Position numbers and translations under genes: made by a program. Shown here piece after piece: positions 12,098-23,923 of a stretch of 64,000 bases of DNA. Under the pieces are notes generated by a model, which was not told the origin of the DNA, did no database searches, and was given only the letters and a program-made list of their open reading frames with translations. This stretch comes from Alternaria dauci. Its lineage: Eukaryota > Ascomycota > Dothideomycetes > Pleosporales > Pleosporaceae. The DNA is taken from NCBI RefSeq assembly GCF_042100115.1, contig NC_091279.1, positions 372,001-436,000 on the forward strand. The letters are read 5' to 3'. The first letter of the stretch is position 1; every line of letters starts with the position of its first letter.

Positions 12098-15000
12098 TTA
12101 GAACCTAGCAGCATCTCCCCGCGAACTTCCCCCAACAATCGGCAAAGTCTCAACGAAATCACCACGAGCCCTATCTACCTCCGCAACCTCGGACGCACCA
12201 CTCGATCCCCCTGCAATACCTTCCCTTGCTATCCTTGCCTCCGCAGCCTGCGCCCTCAGTTCTCGCCCAACCTCCCTCTCCAACACAGGCTGCGTCGCCC
12301 TCTTCTTCTGTTTCCCAAACAAACAATGCCAAAGATCGTCTTCCCTGACAATCTCACCCTCGCCCTTTTTGCGCATGAGTTGTTTAAACGGCGCGTTCTG
12401 GAGTTCAGCCGAGTTTGCAGCATCGAGAGTCTGTTCTTTGAGAGCTGGGGTCGTGGATCCAGATTGGGTAGGTAGCTTGGACGACGTGTTGTTGCTGATG
12501 TGTTCGAGGCGGCGGGCAACAGATATGTCGTAGATGGCTTCTTCTACCGTATCGCTAATGAGGTACATGAATACTGTTGTAGGTCGTTGCTGGCCGATGC
12601 GGTGGACACGACTAATAGCCTGGAGTTCGATTGCGGGGTTGATGAGCGGTTCGCAGAGGAAGACATATGTTGCGTTTACGAGAGTTAGGCCGGAAGAATC
12701 GGTTTTGGCGTCCAGGAGTAAACACTCGATACTCGCATCAGTCTTGAACTTCCGGATACCGTCTTTGTCGGTGATACTGCTGGCGCTGATCTTCCACTTG
12801 TTGAGTGCTTCGCGGAGCACTTCGAGGAAGTCACCGAATTGGGAGAAGATGATCGATTTGGCGCCCGGGTCGTTGTTGCGAATCCAGATTAGGTGGCGTG
12901 CGATCATGTCAATTTTTGTGCCATATGAACCCTCTAGATCGATCATCTTGATCTCTTTCATCGTTGAATCCGGAATGTCAGAGTAGATCGATGTGCTTGA
13001 CGAAGAGCCTGGCGTGGAAGCTTGTGTCGGGCTACCAGGCGCAGTTGTCTCTTCTTTCGCTCGGATCTCGGATGGTTTGAAAGTGATGTCTTTGAAAGCG
13101 GACCCCGACAGCTTCTGCTTACAAGTCGGGCAGGATCGATGCACCTGCCACCATTGATTAATACAGTCTTTGCAGTATTTGTGACCGCAAGCTGTCAAGA
13201 CGCCAATTTCAATGTCTTCCCTACAGATGATGCACTCAGCTGACGCTTCATTTTGGTTTTCAGTCCGAAGATGCTTCAGATAAGTGCACTTTGTCTTGAA
13301 GCCACTAGCGAGATCCATTTTCCTCTCTCGCAATTCATCGGTCTTTTTGAACTCGCGCGAGTCGAATGTGTCGTCTAGTTCCTCTTTATATTTCGCCACG
13401 GTGTCGGAGATGTGTTGAAACTGTCGGTAATATTCCAGACGCTGGTTCATGGTGCCTCGGAACATTTCCTGCTCCTTCTCAAGTTCAGTAATGGCCTTTG
13501 CTTGTTCTGCGACTATGGCTTGAACTTTGGCAATTTGTTCCTGAAGAATGCTAAGTTCTGAGGAAGCGCGGGCATCTCCACTATCTGCTCTCCACTGCAA
13601 AGCACTGATCAGCGAGCGGATACCAGATACAACACCCTTCAAAGATCCGGGTTGCAGTTTTGCCTGTAATCCACGTCGTGTGTTGACAAAATCAAGCATA
13701 GTTTGCGGCGCATGGCCTCGGTCGCCGTGCTCGTTACCTTTTAAAGCTTGTTTTTCGGCAGCCTTGAGCTCGAGTTCGACAAGATTGTCCTGCAGACCGT
13801 TTACAGCAGCATTACGGTCCGCAACGAGGGATCGAAGAGCCGTGATATAAACATACAACTCGTCCTGAGCGGCGAGAGAGTCGTCGTACTCATCACCTGT
13901 CGTCTCCTTGTTGTCGTCATCATCCATAAGGCGCGTCAGGAGGATGTCGACAATCTTCGCACGCCAAGTCTGTATGAGCTGGGCTTGCTCGTTCAGATAA
14001 TCGCTGAGGTTGTCCATCGTATCGAGGATTTTTCGTGCTTCGATGCCTCCCAGATCTGGAAGGTCAGCTATTGTAGATATCTGGTGAAAAGGCTTTCTTG
14101 ATTCGACTTTAGCCATTTGTTGCCACGCTCTGCCCTTCGATTCCTTCAGCAGTTCACGGCGGATTATCCTAGCCGCTTCATAGTCATCTGTCTCATGCTT
14201 TTCTTTCTTGCGCCAATCATCCGAGTCTGGCTCCGTCAACTGTGGATCTTCTTTGATTTGATGCCAGGCAGTGGCGGTGAAGAATTGAGCGGCATGTTCG
14301 AGCTCTAGGAATGACCGTAGCGATTTGCGCAGAACCGGTATACGGCCCACGTTGTCTCCATCAGTGTCTTCATCTTCGTTAGCCTCATCAAGACCACCTG
14401 TGGATGCGCGGCCTAGCTTCTGCTGCTCCGCTAGCAACTCGGCTCTGCATATCGCAACATATGACTGTGCTTCAGTTCGCGCTCTGTCATAGTATTGGAG
14501 CGACAACTTTGCACGAGCGGGGAAGTTTCCTGCATATGCTTGGATATGACCCATCTTGATCAAGCACAGAATCATCTCGCGAGCCTCTGCCTTCCACTTT
14601 GTGTCATTCTGCTCTATCATGACCTCCAAAACTTCATGCACGGTACGCAAAGCACCATTCTTTCCACCCAACGCTTTGCGGTTCTTTCGACCTACGTTCG
14701 CATGGAGACAGGTCTGGCGTAGTCTGATTAGCCACTCTCGCATGCGCTCAACGACCTCCGGGTGAGTCTCATCGCGACCATCTTCTTTGGGTTTTCCTTC
14801 GGGGGTGAGCCAGCACGCATCACACATTTGGCGCATCATCTCGTTGTAATGCTGCTCCTCGATGGTTGTGAACGGAACGGTGATAACGACACGTTTCTGC
14901 GGCGGTATTTGAAGGTCATCACGAACCCTTGCTTTTGTATTTCGTACGGAGATCTCACTGAAGATTCCCTTGAATAACGCCTTGTCTAGACGAGTCCAGA

Positions 15001-16720
15001 CTGCCTTGTTGTTCGCAAATGCATCACACCTAAGGAAGATCAAGAGGCCACGTAGATCCTGGACGTCTTTGCGAAGAGGAGTTCCGGAAACCGCCCATGC
15101 ATTACATCGGGGGATGATTCGAGCTACTTGGGCGGCCTGACTGACCCCGCTTTCAACCATCTGCGCTTCGTCTAAGCAGACTCGCCACCATGAAATGCCG
15201 ACGAGGGGGCTATGCCGGCGCTCCTGGCGGTTTGGACGCCGAGAGCTGCGATCGGGAGGAGGTACGGCGTGATGAATCTCTTTCGAAAGGACTTGATATG
15301 TTGTTACTACTACATCGTGTTGCATGAGATAGTCGACTGTCGCTGTGGTATGGTGTTTCTTTGGTGCAGATATAGGGGAGAGACCCTTGTAATGGCAGAC
15401 CTTGAGATCAGGAGCATGAGCATGTATTTCGCTCAGCCACTGTTCCAGAATCGAAGGAGGGGTAATTATTAATGTAGCGCCTGAAGGCTTCACCTGAGCC
15501 CCAGTATATGGATCGAAAATGTCACCCCCGGGTATATCTCGCTTGTGATGGGATATGAGCGCGATCAGCTCAACGGTTTTACCCAGACCCATTTCTTCTG
15601 CGAGTATACCACCGCGCAGCGACTGTAGGGTGTCACCCTTAGCTGCATCTAGATTCGTGACTATAGTGCCGCGCAGCTGACTGACGTAGCACGTTACTCC
15701 TGTCACGTCTTGTGTCTGCCTGAATGATGCCGGTGGCGATGTGTTGGCAAAGGGCTCCAGTAAGCCAGAAGATGAGAAAGCAACACCTTCTCGACGCAAG
15801 AGCCAAGCAACAGTCCTCTCTTGGAAAGGCAGAAGCTTGGTGTCGATCAAACTATGTTTGATACGGGGAGAAACCTCTGTGTCCGCCGGTGGTACATGTA
15901 CTGAATCGTAGAAATCGGATGGGGTCCAGGACTTCTCACCTCTCGCAGCCGCATCGCTCATGTATGTCGAGAGGAGCTTCAGGTCCGCGTTCATGTAATG
16001 GCCTGAAACCTCTGGATCCTCAACCACCGATACGCCCAGAGTCCACCGTATCTCCACTACCAACTTGTATCGGCTGTGCCCATGCGCGAGTGGTGGGTGC
16101 AGCTGACAACGACAGAAAGCCGCGCGAGAAACAGGTTTACGTTTCTTGCCTAGAAGCGAGGTCGCAAGTGCAGAGGCATTCCGGAGGTGGGGTATGACCG
16201 AATCTATGAAAGGAGCAGAAGTTGTGGCGACCAGATCGACACCCTTTTCATTGACAGCGTTCCAGAGTTTCATTTGGAGAGCCTCTCTTGCGTGGCCTCT
16301 CCGACAGAATTCGAGTTCCAATGTTATGGGTTCTTGCGATACGGTCGAGGTATTCGTGATGTCCATAGAGCCTTGCAAAGGCGTAGGCATGTTCTGTAAA
16401 TATGTTAGTTGGACACCGTAACAACCGGCCAGCCCACTGACCAAACCAATAGATACGTTGGCTAAGACGACGCTATCCTTTGCGTCAAAGTCTGCCTGTG
16501 GCCGTACCGGAACAGCATTGCCATTTCTCGATTTGCGTCGCTTGGGCGAAGGTTCTTCCTCTTTGAGCGCAGTAGGTGCTGTGAATAACTCTTGTATGGT
16601 ACGGATGCTACTCGAGGCATCTTGCGCCGGAAGCGATGGCGGCCCACGAGAACTCCAGCCATCCGCCATGGAAAAGGCAGTTGCGCTGAAGAGCTCAGCG
16701 CAGCCCTCAAAGGAAGTCAT
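12098..16720 (-). CDS. SNF2-family ATPase with RING finger (SHPRH/Irc20-like E3 ubiquitin ligase)
   Basis: 1540 codons as one open frame, or 1524 aa if the 48-nt stop-free intron 16441-16394 is spliced (GTCAGT donor, CTAAC branch, ACAG acceptor). The SNF2 N-terminal half has the Walker A motif EEMGLGKTVEL near residue 377 and a DEAQ box (LDEAQMVES) near 517. A long helical insert follows. A C3HC4 RING (CIICREDIEIGVLTACGH, then CPTCKQKL) lies near residues 1160-1205. The helicase C-terminal half follows, with SIIFSQFGDF and RVHRIGQQRP near 1285-1380. A RING placed between the two helicase halves is the SHPRH/Irc20 arrangement, linked in yeast and animals to DNA-damage tolerance and SUMO/ubiquitin signalling in the nucleus. 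The first ATG is 16720; the ATG at 16669 sits in a better CCATGG context and may be the true start. Confidence 0.88.
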   Translation of the reverse strand: MTSFEGCAELFSATAFSMADGWSSRGPPSLPAQDASSSIRTIQELFTAPTALKEEEPSPKRRKSRNGNAVPVRPQADFDAKDSVVLANVSIGLVSGLAGCYGVQLTYLQNMPTPLQGSMDITNTSTVSQEPITLELEFCRRGHAREALQMKLWNAVNEKGVDLVATTSAPFIDSVIPHLRNASALATSLLGKKRKPVSRAAFCRCQLHPPLAHGHSRYKLVVEIRWTLGVSVVEDPEVSGHYMNADLKLLSTYMSDAAARGEKSWTPSDFYDSVHVPPADTEVSPRIKHSLIDTKLLPFQERTVAWLLRREGVAFSSSGLLEPFANTSPPASFRQTQDVTGVTCYVSQLRGTIVTNLDAAKGDTLQSLRGGILAEEMGLGKTVELIALISHHKRDIPGGDIFDPYTGAQVKPSGATLIITPPSILEQWLSEIHAHAPDLKVCHYKGLSPISAPKKHHTTATVDYLMQHDVVVTTYQVLSKEIHHAVPPPDRSSRRPNRQERRHSPLVGISWWRVCLDEAQMVESGVSQAAQVARIIPRCNAWAVSGTPLRKDVQDLRGLLIFLRCDAFANNKAVWTRLDKALFKGIFSEISVRNTKARVRDDLQIPPQKRVVITVPFTTIEEQHYNEMMRQMCDACWLTPEGKPKEDGRDETHPEVVERMREWLIRLRQTCLHANVGRKNRKALGGKNGALRTVHEVLEVMIEQNDTKWKAEAREMILCLIKMGHIQAYAGNFPARAKLSLQYYDRARTEAQSYVAICRAELLAEQQKLGRASTGGLDEANEDEDTDGDNVGRIPVLRKSLRSFLELEHAAQFFTATAWHQIKEDPQLTEPDSDDWRKKEKHETDDYEAARIIRRELLKESKGRAWQQMAKVESRKPFHQISTIADLPDLGGIEARKILDTMDNLSDYLNEQAQLIQTWRAKIVDILLTRLMDDDDNKETTGDEYDDSLAAQDELYVYITALRSLVADRNAAVNGLQDNLVELELKAAEKQALKGNEHGDRGHAPQTMLDFVNTRRGLQAKLQPGSLKGVVSGIRSLISALQWRADSGDARASSELSILQEQIAKVQAIVAEQAKAITELEKEQEMFRGTMNQRLEYYRQFQHISDTVAKYKEELDDTFDSREFKKTDELRERKMDLASGFKTKCTYLKHLRTENQNEASAECIICREDIEIGVLTACGHKYCKDCINQWWQVHRSCPTCKQKLSGSAFKDITFKPSEIRAKEETTAPGSPTQASTPGSSSSTSIYSDIPDSTMKEIKMIDLEGSYGTKIDMIARHLIWIRNNDPGAKSIIFSQFGDFLEVLREALNKWKISASSITDKDGIRKFKTDASIECLLLDAKTDSSGLTLVNATYVFLCEPLINPAIELQAISRVHRIGQQRPTTVFMYLISDTVEEAIYDISVARRLEHISNNTSSKLPTQSGSTTPALKEQTLDAANSAELQNAPFKQLMRKKGEGEIVREDDLWHCLFGKQKKRATQPVLEREVGRELRAQAAEARIAREGIAGGSSGASEVAEVDRARGDFVETLPIVGGSSRGDAARF

Positions 16721-17480
16721 GATGGGTGTCGACTCGAGTTGTCGCGAGAGAGCCGTGGTGGAGTAATGAGGGACGAGGCGAACGCGGGTATGAGCGAATG
16801 TCCGCCGTCGTGGACACGCTAAGATAGGTGATAGACCAGGGTCAGCCCCACACAGCCAGGCATCAGTTCAAGCTCGACCATCTTCACCAAGACCCCTCAC
16901 CGCTAACCTTCACCCTAAAGAATTCTTCGCCGCACACGTGAGTACAACAGTTCTGAAGAAGAGAGACGTGAACGTTAGGCTTCGTGCCAAAAGTGAGTAT
17001 TGGTGGTAACTAGCTAGACGTCTCTTCTCTGCTACACGGGCGAAGTAATCTCCAAGTGGCCATTGTTCTAGCGCCAATGACGTGTGTTCCAACCACTTCT
17101 AAAGTAAGTTGTTCTATATGCATCCTGGTAGCGGCTGTCTCGTGACTCAAAGAACAGGCACAGAAGTCTGCCAGGGGAAAATCTACGATCCTAGACCACG
17201 ACTGAATACATCCTTAGTAGATAGATCATATATGCGTGATGCCGTCGGCTGTCCGTGGTCGGAAGATTGCGTTTTCGTGGCTTGCAAGGAAGATGTCTTC
17301 GGCGCGGGGCGTTCGCCAGTAGGCGACAATAGCAGTCCCGTCTGAATGGCCGAAAGTTGCGGTGTTCGAGCCTTCGCTGTGAACGCATCCTTCTCAACAA
17401 CCCTGATGTCCCTAGGGACAAGTGTAAGCATGGACCCAATACTGCACAATACCGAGTTCATGAAATCGAGTAGCAGCCAT
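16721..17480. other. Promoter of SNF2/RING gene and 3' flank of THOC5-like gene
   Basis: A 760-bp interval between two minus-strand genes. Nothing beyond short shadow frames was seen. Confidence 0.45.
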
Positions 17481-18257
17481 TTACTCTGTAGCCAGCACTC
17501 TTTTGATCGGTTCTGCAGCCTCAATGAACTTCTCGACCATGGTATCTAGCTTGGTAAGATCGTCCTTGCCCTTCTTCACCTCTGCGATAAGCTTCTGCTT
17601 CTGCTTGAGCTTCTCCTGTCGCGCCTCTTCCAGCTTAAGACGGACTTGGTGCTCGTGCTCGATGCGCGCGGTCATGAGGTCGTGTTCGGTCGAATCCTTG
17701 TGCTCGGGGAACTGTTCAAGGAACTCTTCGCGAGAGATGAGCGGCAATTTCATATATGTGTGACTGTGCAGGGTGTTAGCATGGAGCGCAACCATTTGTA
17801 TGGGTACATACTCGTAGTTCTCAGCAGCAGAGATCTCAGAGCGCAGCGACTGCTCCTCGTACTTGAGGTTGTGAAGACCCAAAATCAGCGCGTCGTTCAC
17901 AGCCCTGTCGTCAGAAGTCTTCGCCTTCTCCTCGCGGACTTTCAGCACGCTCTGCCGGTACAGAGTCTTGACAACTGACAGTTGCGCGCGGATGTATTTC
18001 TCCCTCTTCTGGATCTCTCGCGTGGCTTGCTTCTCCTGATCGATTTCTTCGCGCGAACTTGACTTCGGGTTCTTCGGGTGGGCAAGCTGGTAGTCTACAA
18101 GCTCGTTGATGAGCTTCTTGAGGTTCTGCACTTCGCTGTAGAGGCGCGCATTGTGCGGCGTCTTGAGGAGATCGGTGACATTGAAGGAAGAAAGATCGGC
18201 AGGCATCGCGTCTTCAGACTGCGCGACGAGACGCTGCTGTTCGCTCATATTGGACAT
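17481..18257 (-). CDS. THO complex subunit, THOC5 (Fmip1) family
   Basis: A nuclear mRNA-export / transcription-coupling factor of the THO/TREX complex. The frame is open over 258 codons, but a 48-nt stop-free intron at 17811-17764 (GTATGT donor, GCTAAC branch, CACAG acceptor) should be removed. That yields 242 aa and turns the junction into ENYDHTYMKLPLI. The hallmark is the block ALILGLHNLKYEEQ followed by an LRSEI segment and a KLPLISREEFLEQFPE segment, matching the conserved THOC5 core. The rest is heptad-like coiled coil ending near VEKFIEAAEPI. The protein is short compared with animal THOC5, as usual for fungal members. A second ATG, three codons in, is also possible. Confidence 0.82.
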   Translation of the reverse strand: MSNMSEQQRLVAQSEDAMPADLSSFNVTDLLKTPHNARLYSEVQNLKKLINELVDYQLAHPKNPKSSSREEIDQEKQATREIQKREKYIRAQLSVVKTLYRQSVLKVREEKAKTSDDRAVNDALILGLHNLKYEEQSLRSEISAAENYEYVPIQMVALHANTLHSHTYMKLPLISREEFLEQFPEHKDSTEHDLMTARIEHEHQVRLKLEEARQEKLKQKQKLIAEVKKGKDDLTKLDTMVEKFIEAAEPIKRVLATE

Positions 18258-21065
18258 TTTAGCGGGTTGTGGCCGTAACAGTTGTCATACCACTGTTCAC
18301 AGTGATCGCGAAACGCTAGTCATGCCTTGGCACAACAGTCACATGATGTCGTGTTTCTTTGGCGTCCGCTGTCACCCAGGCACCAAAGCTGCCCTCGAAG
18401 GCCTCGAAGGCCTCCACAATCAGGCTGAACTCTCGGTGGCTTTTACCGCACATCCAATAAATTGCTTGAGATCTTGAGTGCGCCACACCTGATCGATCTG
18501 GGTAGGCAACGCGCAGGACGAGATGAGATGTGCTCCAGATCCTGGCCCTTCTGATCCCAATAGCGCGCCACATACCTAGGTATGTACTCGCCTATCGCCT
18601 TCAAGCCTCGCAAAGGGACGTCCACATTGAGCAGACGGCGCACCAGATCGATCGTGCTCAAAGCACTGGTCATACGTTCAGCCAGTGCAAGTGCCAGCAT
18701 CGAGCGTCTCACGCACATACACGGACCGTGGCTGCGAGGTTCGAGAGTCGCCCTGCCTCAGCTCAGATGGCCTGGTATCAGGGACTGTGGTGTACACCAT
18801 TACCTGCATGTTGTACGTGTCGAAGCTGTGCACCGGAGTACAGGGATATGTACAGGTTTTCCAAGCTAGGCGCCTTTGCAAGGAGGCCGTTTGGTGCAGT
18901 GGAGAGCGACCGGCCTCAAATCTCGGGTTCTGGTACCGATGCTGTCACGACCTTTCAACGCACTCGCCAAGCGGGACGACTCCGCGTTTCCGATTTCAAG
19001 CTGACTCGTCTTCTTATCGTCATGCCCAACCCTTCGTCAAAACTCCTTCTCTGACCTTACCCAACCGTACCACTCAATGACACGCTTCCCTTTCTTTGGA
19101 CCTATGCGCGAAGATATCCCTAATGAATACTTTGCCACCAAGGTTTCTGGCACCGGGAAAGCGACCCGAGCCCGCACACCGGCGAAATCAGTACAGTATT
19201 GTTCCGACAAAGTCCCATTCAGCTAGCAAAAACGGCGAAGTGCTCGAGAACGGCCCAGAATTACTGCCTTTGCAGGTACTGGGTGCGCACTACCACTAGC
19301 GGTCGCGGTAAAGCACTAGCGCCATGCTAGGCCACCCAGAGACTAAGCCCGAGATTGAGAGATTGCGGAGGATTTGCATGACCGCATGCGCCCAAGAAGC
19401 GCTTTTCCATGAAGATCATTGCAACGTTCGGACTTTGGGCCACCGCCAACGTCTCATTTCAAGCGGGCTGAAACGTCGAGAGAAACCCGACTGGGGCATA
19501 CACGACTCACTGTGAGCTTCTTTATCAGCAAGCTGCCGGATGCCTTCTTCCGTTTGGCTGAAAACCTAGGGCTAGTGAGCCAGTCTTCGCCCTTTTGCAC
19601 CTTGCATCGTCGCAAAACCTAGTTCTGGACCAATTATATCGGACGTCCATGAAAGACATCTTGACGGCTTCGACACGCTCATGGCCTGGCTAGGCCTTGC
19701 GCCACCCTTGTGGATGAAGAATCTCAGGCCCACATTTGGATCTTTCGAATTTTGAGACGTTGTCATTTGTCAAAACGGATTTTCGATCATAACGGAGCCA
19801 TGTCCGATGAACTTAGGTCTGGCTGTGGCTGTTGGTGGCACCGACCATGCAACGATTCGGTACGGCACAGCTAGCAATACGATTTCGCAACCAGGGGTAG
19901 ACGAGGTTTGAACGAAGCTTCGGCAACCCTTCTGGGGATCCCTAGAGCGCTGAAGCGCCTCTTTACAGGGCGACGAGCTTTAGGTTTCTGGGACGTCACC
20001 ACACTCTAACGGAACGGCGTACCATTTACTGACTTTTCGAACGTCGGGCCGTGCGGCGCGAAAACACCTTGCGTGCGTATTCTGCATGCAAAATCATCAC
20101 TAGTGGAGCTAGACCACGTAAAAGGACACGACCGATGGACGTTAGATGGGAATTACCAGTGTGTGGCTGGTGGGCGAATGCTCATTTGCTTTTCCCGTTA
20201 CGTTCGGCGCCTTGTTCATGCAACCGCGACTGCATCCATGCGCAGTTCGTTTGCTGGGTTGAATATTGACGGGTCATCTCAAATGACATGGATCGAGCTG
20301 CTGTGCAAGCTATTGGGGGGTTTACACCACTTGCTGTCATAAAACTCCTAGCTGTTATCTTGTATAGCAGTCATGAAGCAGTTGGAGGGGTTTCAGCTCC
20401 ACGCATGACACCATCGTCTAGTTCATACATGCATGCAAGCAGCACGAGGCAGCCATCTGGGTGGGGACTAAAATCCAGAGGAAGATCAGCCCGCACGATG
20501 CTCGGCTAGTAGTAGTGTGGCATGCAGCTGTGCCAGCAGGCACAATCTGCAGGCTGCAGTCACGACTATCAGCTAGGAGGGAGCTGCCGGCAATGGAAAA
20601 TGATATTCACTGGTGCTACATCTTGCTAAACCGTATGGCGCTCGACATGCTCCCGCGTATGGGTTGCGGCCCACAGCACCGACCGTATGTTTTCCCCTTA
20701 TGCACGCGCATTTCACGTGGAATGGCAGGTGTCATCTAGGATGACCCTAGGACAACCTAGGGCGTTGCCATACAGATCTTGGCACTAACCCCGGCGAAGG
20801 CGATAGTGTAAACCTTATTTCGGGCCTTTAGAGCCTCCCTTCAAACTTAGAGCTATGACGCGACACGATTCGTCCTGGCTGTGCCTCCTTGACTCGATGC
20901 TTATGCGGGCTAGAGCAGCCGGACGGCCTGGCTTACCACGGTATTTGTAGTGGGCTAGAGATAGTCTTTATTCAGGGCTTTCGAGTGCACTGTAAAGAAG
21001 TCTCATTGACCCGCCTGTTCGTCTTTCGATTTCCCCAGCATTCGTTCATTTTTACCATCTTCGTT
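18258..21065. other. 2.8-kb gene-free stretch
   Basis: The largest gene-free interval in the window. Many short frames occur on both strands but none has a family signature or splice logic. Several CCTAGG-containing palindromes are present (for example CATACCTAGGTATG near 18571-18584, and two copies at about 20744-20760). A 9-bp tandem (CTCGAAGGC twice) lies near 18389-18406. No transposase, terminal repeat or RNA gene was recognised. It may hold decayed repeat DNA. Confidence 0.4.
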
Positions 21066-23923
21066 ATGGCTCCAGCAAAAGAGACGTCGGTTGATCTGTG
21101 CAAGCGGGTCAATGCACAAGGAAACACCATTGCCATTCGCATGCTCGAATATCTGAGCACAGCAAAGTCGCCTATCCATGGCTTCGAGCCACTCGCCAGA
21201 GAGTTCATTGAGCTCTGCCAGGTATTATGGACCATCGAAGCTGGGGTTTCGGAAGCATCCAAGACACGGAGTGGATTTCCAATCGAGGTGTCTCAAGAAC
21301 TTGATAGGAGGGTCCGTCAGGTTAATGAGGAGTTCTCTGTTCTTGCTCAGATGGTCAACAAATGTGAGTTCCTCTGATGTCTGGTTTCGTCATTTCTTGG
21401 CTTTGATGTTGGAAAAACCACGGGGAACCATTGCTGACAGCGCTACTTGCATCAGTTGTCGACAAGGAGAACCACAAAGGGGGATTCGGTATGAAATTTC
21501 GAATGATGTTCGCCGACACAGACGTTGAGAAGATGCGCCACACACTTTCACGAAGCCGAGACTCCCTCAAAGTCAGCTCTGCCATGTTCAGATGGACACT
21601 TGGCGATGCACGAGCTGATGCCTCCATGGGTATTGGATACGCCGGACTGATTGCTGCATTGGAGCGGCTGAACCCAGGCAAAGCCTCCAGCCTTCCGCCT
21701 CTACACCCAGCGCCGACATCTGATCTTCCACCAACACCTCCAACGAAGGCTCCAAGCCATCATGGAGATCACCCACTCATGCCACCTCCACATGCTTCAC
21801 ACCGGATGGACAGACCATCTCTGAACGAACTCCGCCATGAGGAGGGTCACTCATATGACAGTCACAGTTCGCATTTCAGGCACGAGGATACGAGCCTCTC
21901 AGCCGGAATAGTAGACCTACACAAAAATTGGCGCGCACCACCCAGTGCTCGTTCGAGCGAATCAACTAGAGACACAATGTACCATCATAATGTTCGACAT
22001 GAGGATCCTGTATACGAGGAATATGCGTCACACTCCAGCACCCGGTCACCCACAATGGAAGAGAAACTACATGGTCTCAGTGTCAACGAACGCTACATGG
22101 ACGACCATCACTCCTCGTCCAAGATCGATTCCGCCGTCACATCGCCGCATTGGGCACCTCGGCAGAGTGGAGGCTCAAAGAATGTTGGCGGCAAGGCAGC
22201 ACTATTCAATGCTGTTGAGCAGAGGAGACATCGCATGCTAGAGCAGCTTCTTGACGGTGGAGCCAAGGCTGAGCCTCACATGGAGTCTGCAATGCTTCGC
22301 GTCGCTGCACAAAACCAGGATGCGGAAAGCATAATGCTACTTATGCGATATGGCGCAGATGCTAATGGTTTCGATCGTGAGGGTATCACTCCATTGTTTG
22401 CGGCGACTCGTTCCCAGTGCCTCGAAAGCGCGAAGATACTACTCAAGCACGGCGCAGATCCCAATCTGTCCGCCGGCGCAGATTCCGAGTCACCTCTATC
22501 ACTGGCCACGACTCAGAATTACATTGAGTTCGTTCAACTGTACCTTGCCCACGGTGGCGATCCTGGTTTCGTTATGGAGAATGGCTCTACTGCACTTGTC
22601 TCGGCTATGAACAAGACCACCTCGCCCAAGTGTGTCGAGGTACTCCTAAGCAAGGACGGTGATGCCAATGCAAAGAACGGAGAAGGCACAACCGCCTTGT
22701 TCCAGGCTATCCAGGCGAACCGCGTCGATCTCATGACGGTGTTGCTTGATCACGGAGCGAATCCCAATCTTCCTGGTCCTAAGCATCCGCTCTGGCCGTC
22801 TACGTACAAGCCCAAGTGCCTTCAGTTACTGCTGGCCCGCGGTGCTGACACCAAGAAGACGCCCGGTGTCATGGAATTGGCTGCTAGTTTGAAGAAGTTG
22901 GATTCCATCAAGATCCTCATGGAAGCTGGCGTATCGCCCAACGTCCGGAAAGATGGCGTTTACACACCACTTTGCTCGGCTATTCGTGACAACAGCCCTG
23001 AAATTGTCACATATCTGCTAGAGCACGGTGCAGACCCAAACTTCAACGCAGCGGAATATCCGGCCTTCAAGAGTATTACACACAAGCGAACACATTTCCT
23101 CCCGCAACTGGTGGCAGCCGGTGCAGATCTCAACAAGCCCAAGGGCATCATCGAGACCGCTGTCAAGTTCAACGACAAGGACGCGATGATCTACTTGCTC
23201 GACCAAGGTGTCAACCCCAACGATCGAACACCGGACGGATGCACACCGCTCACCACCGCTATCAACGACGACCACGCCGAACTTGTCGATATCCTCCTCG
23301 CTCGTGGCGCAGACCCAGCTATCCGTGGAAAGGACTGGCCTCTCTGCATGGCCGTCAAGCGTCCGGCCATCCTCAAGAAGCTCCTAGCTGCAACTCCTAA
23401 CCCGCGTGCCTTCCGCGGTGTTGTCGAGATGGCTGTTGTAGCCAACCAACTCGAAAGCATCAAGCTTCTCCTCGCAGCAGGCGTCAGCGTCGAAGACAAG
23501 AACTGTGGTGTTTTCTCTCCACTCACAACAGCCATCCGCGAAGAACGCAAGGTCATCGTCCGCTACCTCCTCGATGTAGCCAACGCCGACCCCAACGCCC
23601 CCGGCGAGCATCTCCCGATCGTCAAGGCTCTTCGCCGCTACTCCGGCGACACGGAAATCATTCAGATGCTGCTTACACGCGGTGCTGACATCAACAAAAT
23701 GCATCGCGGCTGGAACGCGATTTTGCAAGCTGTCGAGAATGGAGACGCTGAGATCCTCAAGCTCCTCATCGACATGGGTGGCCCCCCTGACCTCCAGTTG
23801 CAGGATGAATCCGGTCGTGCCGTCATCGACATTGTTACCGAGAGGGGCTGGGAGGAGGGCCTTGCACTTCTCTTCCCGAATGCAACCACCCCACCCAAGG
23901 CCAATGTGTCAAAGGCCAGGTAG
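21066..23923 (+). CDS. Ankyrin-repeat protein with N-terminal helical domain
   Basis: Exons 21066-21363 and 21456-23923 (92-nt intron, phase 1) give 921 aa. Residues 1-200 form a helical fungal domain of unknown role, and residues 200-360 are a low-complexity His/Ser/Pro linker. From about residue 370 to the end there are roughly 15 ankyrin units (signatures such as LLKHGADPN, LLDHGANPN, LLEHGADPN, LLARGADP). From 22865 the units fall into blocks of about 93, 91 and 97 residues, each starting with a G-V/I-x-E-x-A unit, i.e. a higher-order duplication of three ankyrin units. There is no NACHT, kinase or other effector domain, so it is probably a protein-interaction scaffold. The stop used is TAG 23921-23923; an alternative splice (GTAGTA donor at 23920, acceptor near 23989) would bypass it. 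Confidence 0.85.

Noticed and set aside
18685..19080. 131-codon plus-strand frame in the 2.8-kb gene-free region
   Set aside because: Cys/Arg-rich translation without known motif; overlapping frames of similar length on the same strand suggest chance.
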